This document shows positions 1 through 9,435 of a stretch of DNA of 64,000 bases, piece after piece. How positions within the stretch are numbered: position 1 is the first letter of the stretch; each line of letters starts with the position of its first letter. Where the stretch lies: NCBI RefSeq assembly GCF_900156605.1, contig NZ_FTOA01000002.1, positions 248,001 to 312,000 on the forward strand, read 5' to 3'. The notes under the pieces are model-generated. The model searched no databases, was not told the DNA's origin, and was given only the letters and a program-made list of their open reading frames with translations. The translations under genes were made by a program, and so were the position numbers. Source of the stretch: Insolitispirillum peregrinum. GTDB taxonomy: Bacteria; Pseudomonadota; Alphaproteobacteria; Rhodospirillales; Rhodospirillaceae.

Positions 1-418
1 TGGGGCGGGTTGGCCCGCTTTTCTGCGGCGCAGAAGCAACCATTGGTGTGGCCTCCCGCAGTTCACGCAACGCGGCCAGCGGGGCTCCCCTGGCTGACAG
101 GAACACTCCGGTCAATACCCCGGCGGAAAACAGCGCCAGCGCGGAAATCCCTAGCGCTCCCCCGATGATGGAGACGGTTGTGGAGGTCAGGGGCAAGGAC
201 CGGGGAGACGGGGCTTGCCGGTCCTCCGGGGCACCCGCAACGGTTTCAGTCGCAGACCTGTCAGGTGTGACCAGTGGCGGGGGAGTGCCGGACGCAACCT
301 GGGCAGCGGCGGTCATTACGGGGACTCCTGACAGGGGGGCGGCGGCCCGGTGGAGCGCAGGGAACAGGCCCGAAGGTCGCCCGGGCGTCACAAGGTCTCT
401 GGTGGTCTGAAAAGCCAT
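1..418 (-). CDS. Hypothetical single-pass membrane protein, truncated at window edge
   Basis: An ATG at 418 opens a leftward frame that has no stop before position 1 (139 codons), so the C-terminus lies outside the window. About 80 residues rich in Pro, Ala, Ser and Thr are followed by one hydrophobic segment at roughly residues 82-108 (core SIIGGALGISALALF), then a short basic and polar stretch. No known domain is recognised. It is transcribed away from the T6SS locus and shares its upstream region with it. T6SS clusters often carry membrane-anchored accessory proteins, but a link here is only inference from position. The opposite strand is also open for much of this stretch, so the coding call is moderate. 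Confidence 0.5.
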   Translation of the reverse strand, partial: MAFQTTRDLVTPGRPSGLFPALHRAAAPLSGVPVMTAAAQVASGTPPPLVTPDRSATETVAGAPEDRQAPSPRSLPLTSTTVSIIGGALGISALALFSAGVLTGVFLSARGAPLAALRELREATPMVASAPQKSGPTRP

Positions 419-474
419 GCGATACAACGGGACGGTGAATGGCACCCTACATATGTCTTGTATGGCAGAGTGTT

Positions 475-503
475 TTGATATCGATCGACATGTAGTCTAG
501 AAT
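475..503 (+). promoter_or_regulatory. Sigma70-type promoter candidate for the T6SS head genes
   Basis: TTGATA at 475-480 and TAGAAT at 498-503 are separated by exactly 17 bases. The sequence lies between the leftward gene starting at 418 and the rightward substrate-binding protein starting at 593, which leaves a leader of about 80 bases. Seen by eye only. Confidence 0.45.
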
Positions 504-592
504 ACCTACGCTGCACAATCAATAACCGCCACTGTTACCGCGCAGCCGGGATGCCCTGGCGCGGCGTACTGTAGGGATTGGGGCATACGGGC

Positions 593-1939
593 ATGCGACT
601 GATGGCAGGAAACAGCCGGGGAAACTGCGGCAGGCCGTGGTGGAAACGGGCCGTGGTGACGCTGACCAGAGCCGTGCTGGCCGGAGCCGTGCTGGCCGCA
701 TCCGGGGTGGGGATGATGACCCCGGCATGGGCCAAAAAGCCCCAACCGGCTCCGGCCCCCCGCTCTGCGCCCCCGACCTCCAGCGTGCTGGTCAACAATT
801 ATGTGCGGATCGGGGTGGTGACCTCGCGCACCGGGCGGCTGGCCTTGCCCTCGCGGCCAATGGCTCAGGCGCTGGAACTGACCGCCCAGCGGATTGACGA
901 CAGTGGCGGGATTGCGCTGAATGATCGCAAGGTGATGGTCGAACTGGTGTTCGTCGATGACCGTTCGACGGTTGAAAAAGCCCGTGAACAGGCTGCGGCG
1001 CTGGCCAAGGACCCGGATATCATGGCGGTGATCGCCCCCTATTCCAGCGACATGGTGCTGGAGGTGCGGGACGAGGCGGAAAAGGTTGGCCTGCCGGTTC
1101 TGAATGCGGTTGGGGCGGCTCCAACCCTGCACCGTGTGCGCGACGAGCAATGGATGTTCGGCATTGGCTCGGCGGCGAACGGCTATTTCGCCCCGGTGCT
1201 GGAGGCAGCGGCGCGCCGAATGGCGGCGGGGCATGCCATGAGGGTCGGGGTTGCCTATCAGGATGACCTGTTCGGGCGGGCCATCGGGGCGTGGACCGAA
1301 AGTGAATTGCAGCGCACCGGCATTCCGGCGTCCTTCGTTCAGGTCCTGTCCCGCTCGGCGGATTTGTCGTCCCTGTTTGAGGTGGTGCAGCGGGAACACC
1401 CGAATGTGTTGATCTTTTCGGCCAACGATGCCGAAATGACCCGCAACTTCGTGACGGGTCTGGCGGAAAAACGCATCAATATTGACATGCTGGCGGTCAG
1501 TGGCTGCCGGGCCGCCGGGCTGGAGAAGCTGGGAACGCCAGCCGAATATATCGTCTGTCCGGTGCAGTGGGACGGGCTGGCGGATTATGCTGATCCCTAC
1601 TGGGGCCATTCGACCCAGTTCATGTCGTCGTTCGAGGTGGCGTTTGGGGCCGAGCCGACCTATCAGGCGGCGCAGGCGGCAGCATCGCTGGTGGTGATTG
1701 CCAAGGCGCTGGAGCGGGCCGGAAAGCTCGACCGGACAGCCTTGCGCCGGGCGTTGGCGGAAACCGACATGGAAACCCTGTTCGGCTCGGTTCGATTCGG
1801 GCCCGATGGCCGCAACAGCGCGGTGAAACCCCTGCTGGAGCAAGTCCGCGGCGGGGGATACATGACCGTCCTGCCGCAGGAACAGGCGTGGGTTCCTCTG
1901 GTGGGGCAAATGCCGGTGTGGAAGGACCGTTTGCCATGA
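593..1939 (+). CDS. Periplasmic substrate-binding protein, branched-chain amino-acid type (Peripla_BP_6-like)
   Basis: The product has 448 residues and belongs to the type I periplasmic binding fold used by Liv-type ABC importers. A signal peptide runs to about residue 47 (hydrophobic core RAVLAGAVLAASG, cleavage near AWA), followed by a Pro/Ala linker and then the two-lobed domain, with the stretch RIGVVTSRTGRLA at its start. An in-frame TTG at 578 and an ATG at 602 are alternative starts; 593 was chosen because it gives an ATG with a G-rich upstream stretch. No permease or ATPase genes lie nearby. Instead the stop overlaps the start of a lipoprotein gene, and both precede tssK. It may sense a ligand or an envelope component for the secretion system; that role is inference. 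Confidence 0.8.
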   Translation: MRLMAGNSRGNCGRPWWKRAVVTLTRAVLAGAVLAASGVGMMTPAWAKKPQPAPAPRSAPPTSSVLVNNYVRIGVVTSRTGRLALPSRPMAQALELTAQRIDDSGGIALNDRKVMVELVFVDDRSTVEKAREQAAALAKDPDIMAVIAPYSSDMVLEVRDEAEKVGLPVLNAVGAAPTLHRVRDEQWMFGIGSAANGYFAPVLEAAARRMAAGHAMRVGVAYQDDLFGRAIGAWTESELQRTGIPASFVQVLSRSADLSSLFEVVQREHPNVLIFSANDAEMTRNFVTGLAEKRINIDMLAVSGCRAAGLEKLGTPAEYIVCPVQWDGLADYADPYWGHSTQFMSSFEVAFGAEPTYQAAQAAASLVVIAKALERAGKLDRTALRRALAETDMETLFGSVRFGPDGRNSAVKPLLEQVRGGGYMTVLPQEQAWVPLVGQMPVWKDRLP

Positions 1940-2397
1940 CAAAGCGCCTGACCGTCTCTGCAGCCGTTATGGCGTTGGCGATGCTGGGGATGACCGCCTG
2001 CAGCAGTGACAGCCTGCAGCACGCCGAAACTGCCCGGGTGACATTACAGATTGCCCCGGATGCCAATCAGGATTCTGCCATCGAGCTGGATATCGTGGCG
2101 GTTTATGACAGTGACCTGCTCAAGACCCTGCTGGCGATGCCGGCCCGCGACTGGTTCAGCAAGCGGCGACAGTTCGAACTGGACTATCCGAAAGGATGGA
2201 AGGCGTGGAACTGGCAGGTTGTGCCGGGGCAGGTTGTCCCGACCCAGGACATTCAGGCCGACACTGGTTCGGCCTATGGCGTTCTGGTGTTTGCCAATTA
2301 TCGCACGCCGGGCGACCACCGGGCGCGGGTGACGAAATTGTCGTCTGTTGTCGTTCAATTACAGCGGGACGGCTTTGTCGTTACGGGAAAAGAGTAA
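1936..2397 (+). CDS. Small lipoprotein at head of T6SS locus, TssJ-like candidate
   Basis: The product has 153 residues and begins with a lipoprotein signal (hydrophobic stretch, then MTAC with the lipidated Cys at position 22). The mature part is about 130 residues with a compact beta-rich look (ELDIVAVYDSDLL, then ARDWFSKRRQFELDYP). Size, lipidation and location just before tssK-tssL-tssM match TssJ, the outer-membrane lipoprotein that joins TssM and TssL in the membrane complex, and no other TssJ candidate is visible. Sequence similarity to classical TssJ is not obvious to me, so it is a positional assignment. The ATG overlaps the stop of the preceding gene by four bases, so translation is probably coupled. 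Confidence 0.6.
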   Translation: MTKRLTVSAAVMALAMLGMTACSSDSLQHAETARVTLQIAPDANQDSAIELDIVAVYDSDLLKTLLAMPARDWFSKRRQFELDYPKGWKAWNWQVVPGQVVPTQDIQADTGSAYGVLVFANYRTPGDHRARVTKLSSVVVQLQRDGFVVTGKE

Positions 2398-2664
2398 AAA
2401 AACGTCTCCAAAGAGCCATGATTGTGATGCTTCGTTTCATGGCGCGGGGGGAACGGGCGTATAACGCAAACAAAGGTAAGGAAAAGAGACGGGTATTTGG
2501 CCGGAAAGGCTTGGCTCGTCCGTAAGACAACAGGGGTAACTCTGACGCCGGGGCGGCAGGGAAGCCGGAACACAGACAGGCTCTGGCCTGTTAAAACACA
2601 TACGGGCTCTCGCCCGTGACATGGGGAGGATGCGGATGGACATCCAGGCGATGGGGAGCCTTCA

Positions 2665-4044
2665 ATGAGCCAACCGCCGTCAAAGGTGCCCGAGGCTGTA
2701 CAGTGGCATGAAGGCATGCTGCTGACCCCCCAGCATTTTCAACAGGCTTTCCTGCGGCAGGATCTGTTGCTGCAGTATCATGTGGCTGCCACCGCCCCCT
2801 ATCCATGGGGCGTACGACGGTTGCAGGTCGATCAGGCGATGCTGGTGGGGGGAGTCTTCCGTCTCAGCGACCTTGAAGCGATCCTGCCGGACGGGCTGCT
2901 GGTCAGCCATCCGCTGGACGGGCAAGACCTGTCGCTTGATCTGTCTCCCCATGAAGACGCCATCCGCGAACGCCCCCGGACAGTTTATCTGGCGGTGCCG
3001 GTCCAGCGGACCACCGCCGCCGCCAAGGGCGAACTGGAGCGGTACAGCTCGGTCGATGGCGGGCCGGTGGCCGACATGAACACCGGCGAGGGCGAGGTTC
3101 TGATTCCCCGCCTGCGTCCGCGTCCGCGCCTGATCCTTGATGATGACGTGCCCCCTGCCTATGTGGCGATGCCGATTGCACGGGTAACGGTGCGCGAGGA
3201 AGCCCTGGGGCTGGATGATTACATGCCGCCGGTGCTGGGGGTGTCGCCTCTGTCGCTGTTGGGCATGGAATGCCAGGCCCTGGCCCGGCGCCTGCGGGAA
3301 AAAGCTGCCTATCTGGTTGATCGTGTGCGGGCACCGACGGCGGCGACCGCCGACCACATGATCAGCGAAACGCGCGGAATCGTGGCGGCGCTGGTGTCGG
3401 ACCTGCCGCCGTTCGAGGCCCTGCTGGGCAGTGGGGTGGCCCATCCCTTTACCCTCTATGTGGCGCTGTGCGGCGTGGTTGGCAAGCTGGCGATGCTGTC
3501 GCCGGAACTGATGCCGCCGGTTTTGCCCGCCTATGATCACCATGACCTGATGGCGACCTTTGGCCGGGCGCTGGATTTCGGACGGCGGATGGTCGACAGC
3601 GTGCACGAAACCTGCATGGCGGTTCCGTTCCGCATGCACGAGGGCTCGTTCAGCCTGCCGTTGCGCGAAAGCTGGCTGTCCAGCCGGATGGTGATCGGGG
3701 TGCGGCGGCGGGCCGGGGAGTCCGATACCGACGCCATCCAGTGGATCGAAGACGCCATTATTGGTGCCGCCAGTCAGGTGCAGTCGATCGGGGCACGCCG
3801 CATTCGCGGGACCGAGCGGCAGGTGATTGACCGTGACGAGGCTCTGGGCGTGATGCCGGGGCGGGGGCAGACGCTGTTTGCCCTGATCTATGACCCCGGC
3901 TTCATTCAGGCCGGAGAGCCGCTGGTGATCATCAATCGGGCTGATTTGCGCGGCCACCATGCCCCGGCTGAAGTGGTGCTGTTCGTCCCGATTGGCGATG
4001 GTACCGCCCCCACCAAACCATCGGTGCTCCGGCAGGAAGGATAG
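2665..4044 (+). CDS. tssK: Type VI secretion baseplate subunit TssK
   Basis: The 459-residue product starts with the family hallmark WHEGMLLTPQHFQQ at residues 14-27, which folds into the shell domain of TssK. TssK trimers link the cytoplasmic baseplate (TssE, TssF, TssG) to the membrane complex of TssJ, TssL and TssM. Length is normal for the family. A GGGGAGGATG stretch lies about 30 bases upstream of the ATG and a weaker purine stretch lies closer, so ribosome-binding support is modest. The next gene, tssL, begins six bases after the stop. The 267-base gap before tssK shows no further gene. Confidence 0.95.
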   Translation: MSQPPSKVPEAVQWHEGMLLTPQHFQQAFLRQDLLLQYHVAATAPYPWGVRRLQVDQAMLVGGVFRLSDLEAILPDGLLVSHPLDGQDLSLDLSPHEDAIRERPRTVYLAVPVQRTTAAAKGELERYSSVDGGPVADMNTGEGEVLIPRLRPRPRLILDDDVPPAYVAMPIARVTVREEALGLDDYMPPVLGVSPLSLLGMECQALARRLREKAAYLVDRVRAPTAATADHMISETRGIVAALVSDLPPFEALLGSGVAHPFTLYVALCGVVGKLAMLSPELMPPVLPAYDHHDLMATFGRALDFGRRMVDSVHETCMAVPFRMHEGSFSLPLRESWLSSRMVIGVRRRAGESDTDAIQWIEDAIIGAASQVQSIGARRIRGTERQVIDRDEALGVMPGRGQTLFALIYDPGFIQAGEPLVIINRADLRGHHAPAEVVLFVPIGDGTAPTKPSVLRQEG

Positions 4045-4050
4045 GCGATC

Positions 4051-5031
4051 ATGAGCGGTACGCCCTCGCCCCATCTGCCGCCGGTGTTGCGGCCCGGTCT
4101 GGTTCCGCCCGATGCCGAACCCTTGCCCGAGGCGATGCCGCTGGCCGGGCTGACCACCTTGCCCGATGGGCGCAAAGCCGGGTTTCTGGTGTTTCAGTTC
4201 CGGGCCTTTTACGCCGGAATCCGCCTGCTGGTCGACGAAGCCCGCGCCGCCGGAGCCCGTGCCGACCAGGGGGTGAGTTTCACTGGCCTGAGTGCCGACG
4301 CGGCCCTTGACCCGCAGCAGGTTCCCCCCTCTTCCGTTTCGGCGTCGCCCATTCCGCCGTCGTTGATCATCCCGCCTGCCGCCTCTCCGGCGATGGCCTC
4401 GCCGTTGCCAGCGGGCAAGCCGGTCGATCTGGTGGAACGGATGGTCCGCCAGATTTGCCAGCGGCTGGAAGAAGGGGCCGCCGAGGCCGCCCGTCTGGGC
4501 GGAGCCTATGGTGCGGCGATCTATCGCGATGCCAAGTACATGATGGCCGCGCTGGCCGATGAAACATTCCTGCATGAAGTCGAGTGGGAAGGCCGTCTGG
4601 TCTGGCGGGATACGCTGGTGGAAACCCGCCTGTTTGGCAGTTCGATTTCCGGCGAGCGGGTGTTCCGCCTGATTGACGCCCTGCTTGATGGTGGTGACCC
4701 GCTGCACATCGAACTGGCCTCGATCTACCTGATGGTCCTGACGTTGGGCTTCAAGGGCCGCTATCGGGGGGATGGCGAAGCGATTCTTGAAACCTATCGT
4801 CAGCGACTGCGCGATTTCATTGGCTTGCGATTGCCCGCAGTGCTGCCGTCCGAACCGGTGTTTGCCAGCAGCTATGCCCATACTCTGGATGAAGGCCGCG
4901 AGCAGTTTTTACCCGCCATCCGTCCGTGGATCTGGGCAGTGGTGATCTTTGTGCTGGGCTATTTGCTGATCTCGCACGGGCTGTGGGTCTGGCTGACCGG
5001 CCCGGTCCGCGCCATTATCGGGGAGGGCTGA
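4051..5031 (+). CDS. tssL: Type VI secretion membrane protein TssL (DotU/IcmH family)
   Basis: The product has 326 residues. The DotU-type helical core carries YMMAALADETFLHEVEW and the terminal hallmark LGFKGRYR, followed by one C-terminal membrane segment at about residues 291-315. That topology (cytoplasmic domain, single C-terminal anchor) is typical of TssL, which binds TssM and recruits TssK. A Pro/Ser/Ala-rich, probably disordered insertion of about 60 residues splits the N-terminal strand-helix part from the core. There is no C-terminal OmpA-like peptidoglycan-binding extension. It sits directly between tssK and tssM with six-base gaps. Confidence 0.9.
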   Translation: MSGTPSPHLPPVLRPGLVPPDAEPLPEAMPLAGLTTLPDGRKAGFLVFQFRAFYAGIRLLVDEARAAGARADQGVSFTGLSADAALDPQQVPPSSVSASPIPPSLIIPPAASPAMASPLPAGKPVDLVERMVRQICQRLEEGAAEAARLGGAYGAAIYRDAKYMMAALADETFLHEVEWEGRLVWRDTLVETRLFGSSISGERVFRLIDALLDGGDPLHIELASIYLMVLTLGFKGRYRGDGEAILETYRQRLRDFIGLRLPAVLPSEPVFASSYAHTLDEGREQFLPAIRPWIWAVVIFVLGYLLISHGLWVWLTGPVRAIIGEG

Positions 5032-5037
5032 GCGATC

Positions 5038-8000
5038 ATGGCCGAGACCGCTGCGCCGTCCCTTCTGGCACAACTGGCGCCCTACCTGCCGACGATCGGG
5101 GTAGCGCTGGCGGTGCTGGGGGTTCTGATCCTGATCCTGCTGGCCCTGTATGTGTACAAGGTTGCCAAAAGCAGCGCGCAAAGTGCGCCACCGCCGTCAA
5201 TGGCCGCGCCGCCTCCGCCTCCGCCGCCAGCGGAACCGGCTGCTGCCCCTCTGACCGCCGACGAACCGCCGGTGTTGTCGCTGGAAGATGAACCGGTCTC
5301 CCCTGCCGGGGCCGGGCTGGGCTTGCGCGATGTGCTGAAGATTCTCGGCGGTCGCCGCTATCGCGTGCCATGGTATGCCCTGATCGGCTCCCCCGCCGCC
5401 GGAAAAACGGCGATCATGGAAGCGGTGGACCTGGGGCCGGACCGGATCGACGGCGGGGCAGGGGCGATCAACGAGCCGACGTGGTGGCTGTTTGACGATG
5501 GTCTGGTGGTCGACGTTCCCGGCAGCTTGCTGATGGGAACCCGTCAGGCTGGCGCTGCCGGGCATGATGGTGCGTGGCGGCGGTTTCTGGGTCGGCTGCG
5601 GCGGGTGCGCGCCCGGCGGCCGCTGAATGGCCTGATCCTGACCATTTCTGCCGAAGACCTGATTGGTGCCGCCGCCCTCAGCCGCGAGGCCTTGCTGGAG
5701 CGGGGCCGTGATTTCCATCGCCGTCTGCGGGTGGCTCAGGAAGAGCTGGGTCTGCGCCTGCCGGTCTATGTGGTGGTCAGCAAGTGCGACCTGATTCACG
5801 GCTTTACCAGCTATTGGTCGGCCATGCCGCCCGAGCGGCGCAGCGAGATGTTTGGCTGGTCCAATCCGCATGCGCTGGACGAAGCCTATCTGCAAAGCTG
5901 GATTGATGAAGTGTTCGACAGCCTGTCGCTGGATATTTTCCGCGGACAGGTGTCGCTGAGTGCCGACCTGCCGGTGGGCAGCCCCAAGGCATCGGGGATG
6001 GTGTTGTTCCCCGCCGCCTTTGACCGCCTGCGTCAGCCGTTAAAGGCGATGCTGTCGATGGTGTTCCAGCCGACGGCCTACCATGAATCGTTCTTTTTCC
6101 GTGGGGTCTGGTTCGTCGGTTCGCTGCCGGGGGAACGGGACAGCCTGATCGCCAATGCCACCGCCCGCATTCTGGGCGAAGCCACCGACGACGTGGCCAC
6201 CATTGCTTCGGTCGAAGGGGCTGTGCCCCGCCCGATTCTGGTTCGCCACCTGTTCCGCCGTAAAATCTTTGCCGAACGGGCGGTAGCCCGCCCGCTGGAA
6301 GGCGGTTTTGGCACCGACCGGCGCGAAGTTCAGCGGATGCAGATTGCGGCGGGCGTGGCTGGACTGGCGCTGTGCGGCGGGCTGGCGTGGTCGACGTGGT
6401 CGCTGGACCAGAATCTGGGCTCGCTGCAACAGGCGCTGACCGCTGTCCGCGATGACATGCGGCAAAGTCAGGGCAACCGGGCGGTGCCGATGTCGGGTGA
6501 TGTTGATGAGCTGGAAAACGGCGCGGCGTCACCTCCCAAGGTTGCCATCCAGAAGGCGGTCAATGCCGAAATCAAGCTGGAGGCGGCGCGCGCCCTGCTG
6601 GATGCGTTGGGCACCATTCGTACCAGCACGCTGGGGACGCCGTTCATCCCCAGTTCGTGGTTCAGCAGTGCCGGAGATGACATTGCCGGTTTTCTGGCGC
6701 TCGGCTTTGAACACATCGTGCTGGATGCGATGGAATTGCGGCTGGACCAGCGGGCCGACGAGCTGATCAAGGGGCCGCTGACCGGCCTGCGGGCGCAGAG
6801 TGGCGAAGGCGGTCGTCCGGCCTCGCTCAGCACCCTGATCCGCTTCATGGATGCGCTGGATGCCCTCGACAGTGACGTCAAACGCTATAACAACCTCAGC
6901 GGTTCGGACGGTCCGGCGGAGCTGTCGAATCTGGTGCGCACCCTGATGGGGTTTGAACTGCCGCCGGAATTCAGCAAATACCCCGACCTGCTGCGTTCGG
7001 CGCTGGAACGGACCGGGCGGCGGCGCTTTGCCATCGACCGCTTCGACGGTGCCGCCGCCGAGCGGCTGTCGCAGCTGGTCTGGATGGTGCTGAACGATCT
7101 GACCGAGCAGGGCGAGCTGGCCGAGGCCCTGCGCACGCTGGCCGGTGACCTGTACAAGCTGCAAACCGGCAGCGAAGACCCGCAGGGAACATTGTTGTGG
7201 CAGGTGCGGCAGGGGACCAACACCCTGAACCGCCTGCTGAGTGAACCGTGGTGGGGGCTGGTCGCCGATGGCCAGCTGCGCCGGGAAGGCGATATCACCG
7301 CACTGGTGGCCCGGATGGGCGAGAACCATTTCCTCGGGCCACGGGTGCGGGATCGGGTGGTGGCCGATGTCGAGGGCACCTTGCGGCGGTTCCAGCGCAA
7401 ACTGGCGGCCTATGACTCGCCGCTCACCGGCCCGTTGCTGGTGGTCGGGGACAGTGGAACCATGACGGTATCGCAGCCGTTGATGGCCTTGTCGTCGGCC
7501 CTCAGCACCCTGTTTGACAAAAGCTTCATGACCGCCGTTCCTGCCGAGGTCATTCCGCAGGTACAGGGGCGGATCACCTGGGATCTGGAACGCCTGAAGC
7601 GGGCAATCGGCATGTGGCGTGACTACGACGCCTATATGGGCGATGCCATGCCACGTTTCCCCCAAAGTCTGCGGCCACGGGTGCAGGCGGTCATCGAACA
7701 GCGCCTGACCAGCAACCTGCTGTGGCTGATTGCTCACGCCATTCAACAGCAACCGGTATCCGAGACCTGGCGCGGGCCGGTCGAAAGCGTGGTGGCGTCC
7801 GACGTCAACAACCTGAAGCAGGCCAACGAGTCGCTGGCAGTGCTGATGACCGCCTTCAACACGCTGGGCAGTGTGGTACAGCGCGACGATCTGGCCGAAG
7901 CCGCCGGGGTCGGAGCCTATGACCTGCTGGGGCGGGTGGATGGCCTGCTGAGCAATGACACCCTCTATAACGCCCTCAGTCCGGTGCAGATGTGGGATGG

Positions 8001-9435
8001 CCTGCGGCCCCTCACCGGCGTTCTGTTCAACGCGGTCGATGACGTTGCCCTGCAACAGTATCTCGCCTTCCAGCGGGAACGGGCGCACCGGTTGGCGGTC
8101 GATTATGCCGAACCGGCGCTGACCGTGCTCGCCACCACCGACAACGGGCGCGGCATGGCCCAGCGTCCGCTGGTCCGCCGCTGGCAGCGGCTGTTTCAGG
8201 AAGTGGATTCCTATTATCAGCGTCGGCCCGGTTCGACACTGGTCCAGCTGGAAAGCTTTGTCCGCTTTACACTGGCCGGGCTGACGGTGACCGACTGCGG
8301 TGACAAACTGGCGGCGCTGGGACCGGGGCAGGCGTCGGATGATTACTTCCTCAACCAGAAGAACCGCCTGCTGGAAGATGTGTGGGCGCGCTGTGATGAA
8401 CTGAACGGTGGGACGGGGATTCTGGCTGGGTCCTATACCCGGGTGGCCCGTTTGTTCAATGAACGGCTGGCCGGACGCTATCCGTTTGCCGACAGTCTGG
8501 ATGGCAACGGCCTGCGGGCGGCGACCCCGGCAGACGTCAAGGGCTTCTTTGCCGAGTACGACATGCTGGAGCCGGGCATCAAGCAGGAGCTGGCACGCGG
8601 GACCATGACCTATGCCACCCGTGCCGCTGCCGAGCAGTTTCTGGCGCAACTGGCATCGGTGCGCTCGTTCATGACCCCCATTCTGGCCAGCAAGCCCGGT
8701 GAGCCACCGGGGGCCTATACCCTGTCGGTGGACTTCCGCGTCAATCGTCCCTTTGAGGTCAATGCCAACCAGATCCTGACCTGGAGTGTCAGTGTCGGCT
8801 CGCAAACCCTGCAAGACCCGCCGCTGGCGCCTTTGGCCGGGTCGGTGTCAACGCCGGTGCAATGGCGCTGGGGCGACCCGGTGACGGTGCGGATGCGCTG
8901 GGCCAAGGACAGCCCGTCGCTGCCGTTTGCCACCGCCGACAACCGGCCTGCGGTGGAGCCTCCGGCAACGGCGGTGTTCTCCTATACCGATCCGTGGTCG
9001 CTGGTGACGATGCTGCGGCAACAGTCGGTGCAGCGGGGGCAGTTTGATACCGCCCGCCGTCCGCAGCCGAACATCGTGATGTTCCATGTGCCGACCCGGC
9101 CAGTGACGCCGGAAAAGGCCGACAGCAAAAACCAGCAGGTGGTACGCATGTCAACCAGTGCGCTGGATGCGGCGGCCAACGGGCAGGTGGGGACGACGGC
9201 ATTCCTGCGCTTTGGCCTGCAACCGGTTCTGCCTCCGGCTCCGGCGGGGGCTCCGGCTGCGGCGCCGGTCGAGACGCTGATCGTCCCGGACTTCCCGGTT
9301 CTGGCGCCGGTGACGGAACGGGGGGGGCGGCAACAAGGCGCCAGCGTTCAGCCCTATGGTGCCCCGTCTTATGGCAACCCCTATGGCGGGTCATCGCTGG
9401 CTGCCGTCCCTGCAACAGGAGGATATCCGCGATGA
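5038..9435 (+). CDS. tssM: Type VI secretion membrane protein TssM (IcmF family)
   Basis: This 1465-residue inner-membrane protein forms the periplasm-spanning column of the T6SS membrane complex. A first membrane segment lies at about residues 18-42, followed by a polyproline linker and a GTPase-like domain with Walker A GSPAAGKT at 117-124 and the NKxD-like VSKCD further on. A second membrane segment (AAGVAGLALCGGLAW) occurs near residues 438-455, followed by the large IcmF periplasmic region and a C-terminal beta domain. It is longer than many TssM proteins (about 1100-1300). The Walker motif looks intact, so nucleotide binding is plausible. The stop overlaps the start of tssA. Confidence 0.95.
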   Translation: MAETAAPSLLAQLAPYLPTIGVALAVLGVLILILLALYVYKVAKSSAQSAPPPSMAAPPPPPPPAEPAAAPLTADEPPVLSLEDEPVSPAGAGLGLRDVLKILGGRRYRVPWYALIGSPAAGKTAIMEAVDLGPDRIDGGAGAINEPTWWLFDDGLVVDVPGSLLMGTRQAGAAGHDGAWRRFLGRLRRVRARRPLNGLILTISAEDLIGAAALSREALLERGRDFHRRLRVAQEELGLRLPVYVVVSKCDLIHGFTSYWSAMPPERRSEMFGWSNPHALDEAYLQSWIDEVFDSLSLDIFRGQVSLSADLPVGSPKASGMVLFPAAFDRLRQPLKAMLSMVFQPTAYHESFFFRGVWFVGSLPGERDSLIANATARILGEATDDVATIASVEGAVPRPILVRHLFRRKIFAERAVARPLEGGFGTDRREVQRMQIAAGVAGLALCGGLAWSTWSLDQNLGSLQQALTAVRDDMRQSQGNRAVPMSGDVDELENGAASPPKVAIQKAVNAEIKLEAARALLDALGTIRTSTLGTPFIPSSWFSSAGDDIAGFLALGFEHIVLDAMELRLDQRADELIKGPLTGLRAQSGEGGRPASLSTLIRFMDALDALDSDVKRYNNLSGSDGPAELSNLVRTLMGFELPPEFSKYPDLLRSALERTGRRRFAIDRFDGAAAERLSQLVWMVLNDLTEQGELAEALRTLAGDLYKLQTGSEDPQGTLLWQVRQGTNTLNRLLSEPWWGLVADGQLRREGDITALVARMGENHFLGPRVRDRVVADVEGTLRRFQRKLAAYDSPLTGPLLVVGDSGTMTVSQPLMALSSALSTLFDKSFMTAVPAEVIPQVQGRITWDLERLKRAIGMWRDYDAYMGDAMPRFPQSLRPRVQAVIEQRLTSNLLWLIAHAIQQQPVSETWRGPVESVVASDVNNLKQANESLAVLMTAFNTLGSVVQRDDLAEAAGVGAYDLLGRVDGLLSNDTLYNALSPVQMWDGLRPLTGVLFNAVDDVALQQYLAFQRERAHRLAVDYAEPALTVLATTDNGRGMAQRPLVRRWQRLFQEVDSYYQRRPGSTLVQLESFVRFTLAGLTVTDCGDKLAALGPGQASDDYFLNQKNRLLEDVWARCDELNGGTGILAGSYTRVARLFNERLAGRYPFADSLDGNGLRAATPADVKGFFAEYDMLEPGIKQELARGTMTYATRAAAEQFLAQLASVRSFMTPILASKPGEPPGAYTLSVDFRVNRPFEVNANQILTWSVSVGSQTLQDPPLAPLAGSVSTPVQWRWGDPVTVRMRWAKDSPSLPFATADNRPAVEPPATAVFSYTDPWSLVTMLRQQSVQRGQFDTARRPQPNIVMFHVPTRPVTPEKADSKNQQVVRMSTSALDAAANGQVGTTAFLRFGLQPVLPPAPAGAPAAAPVETLIVPDFPVLAPVTERGGRQQGASVQPYGAPSYGNPYGGSSLAAVPATGGYPR

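Noticed and set aside
506-1942. 478-codon minus-strand frame opposite the substrate-binding protein
   Set aside because: The plus strand has a signal peptide and binding-protein fold; the minus frame is His/Arg/Gln-rich without motifs.
2680-4881. 733-codon minus-strand frame opposite tssK and tssL
   Set aside because: Same reason: a compositionally skewed shadow of genuine T6SS genes.
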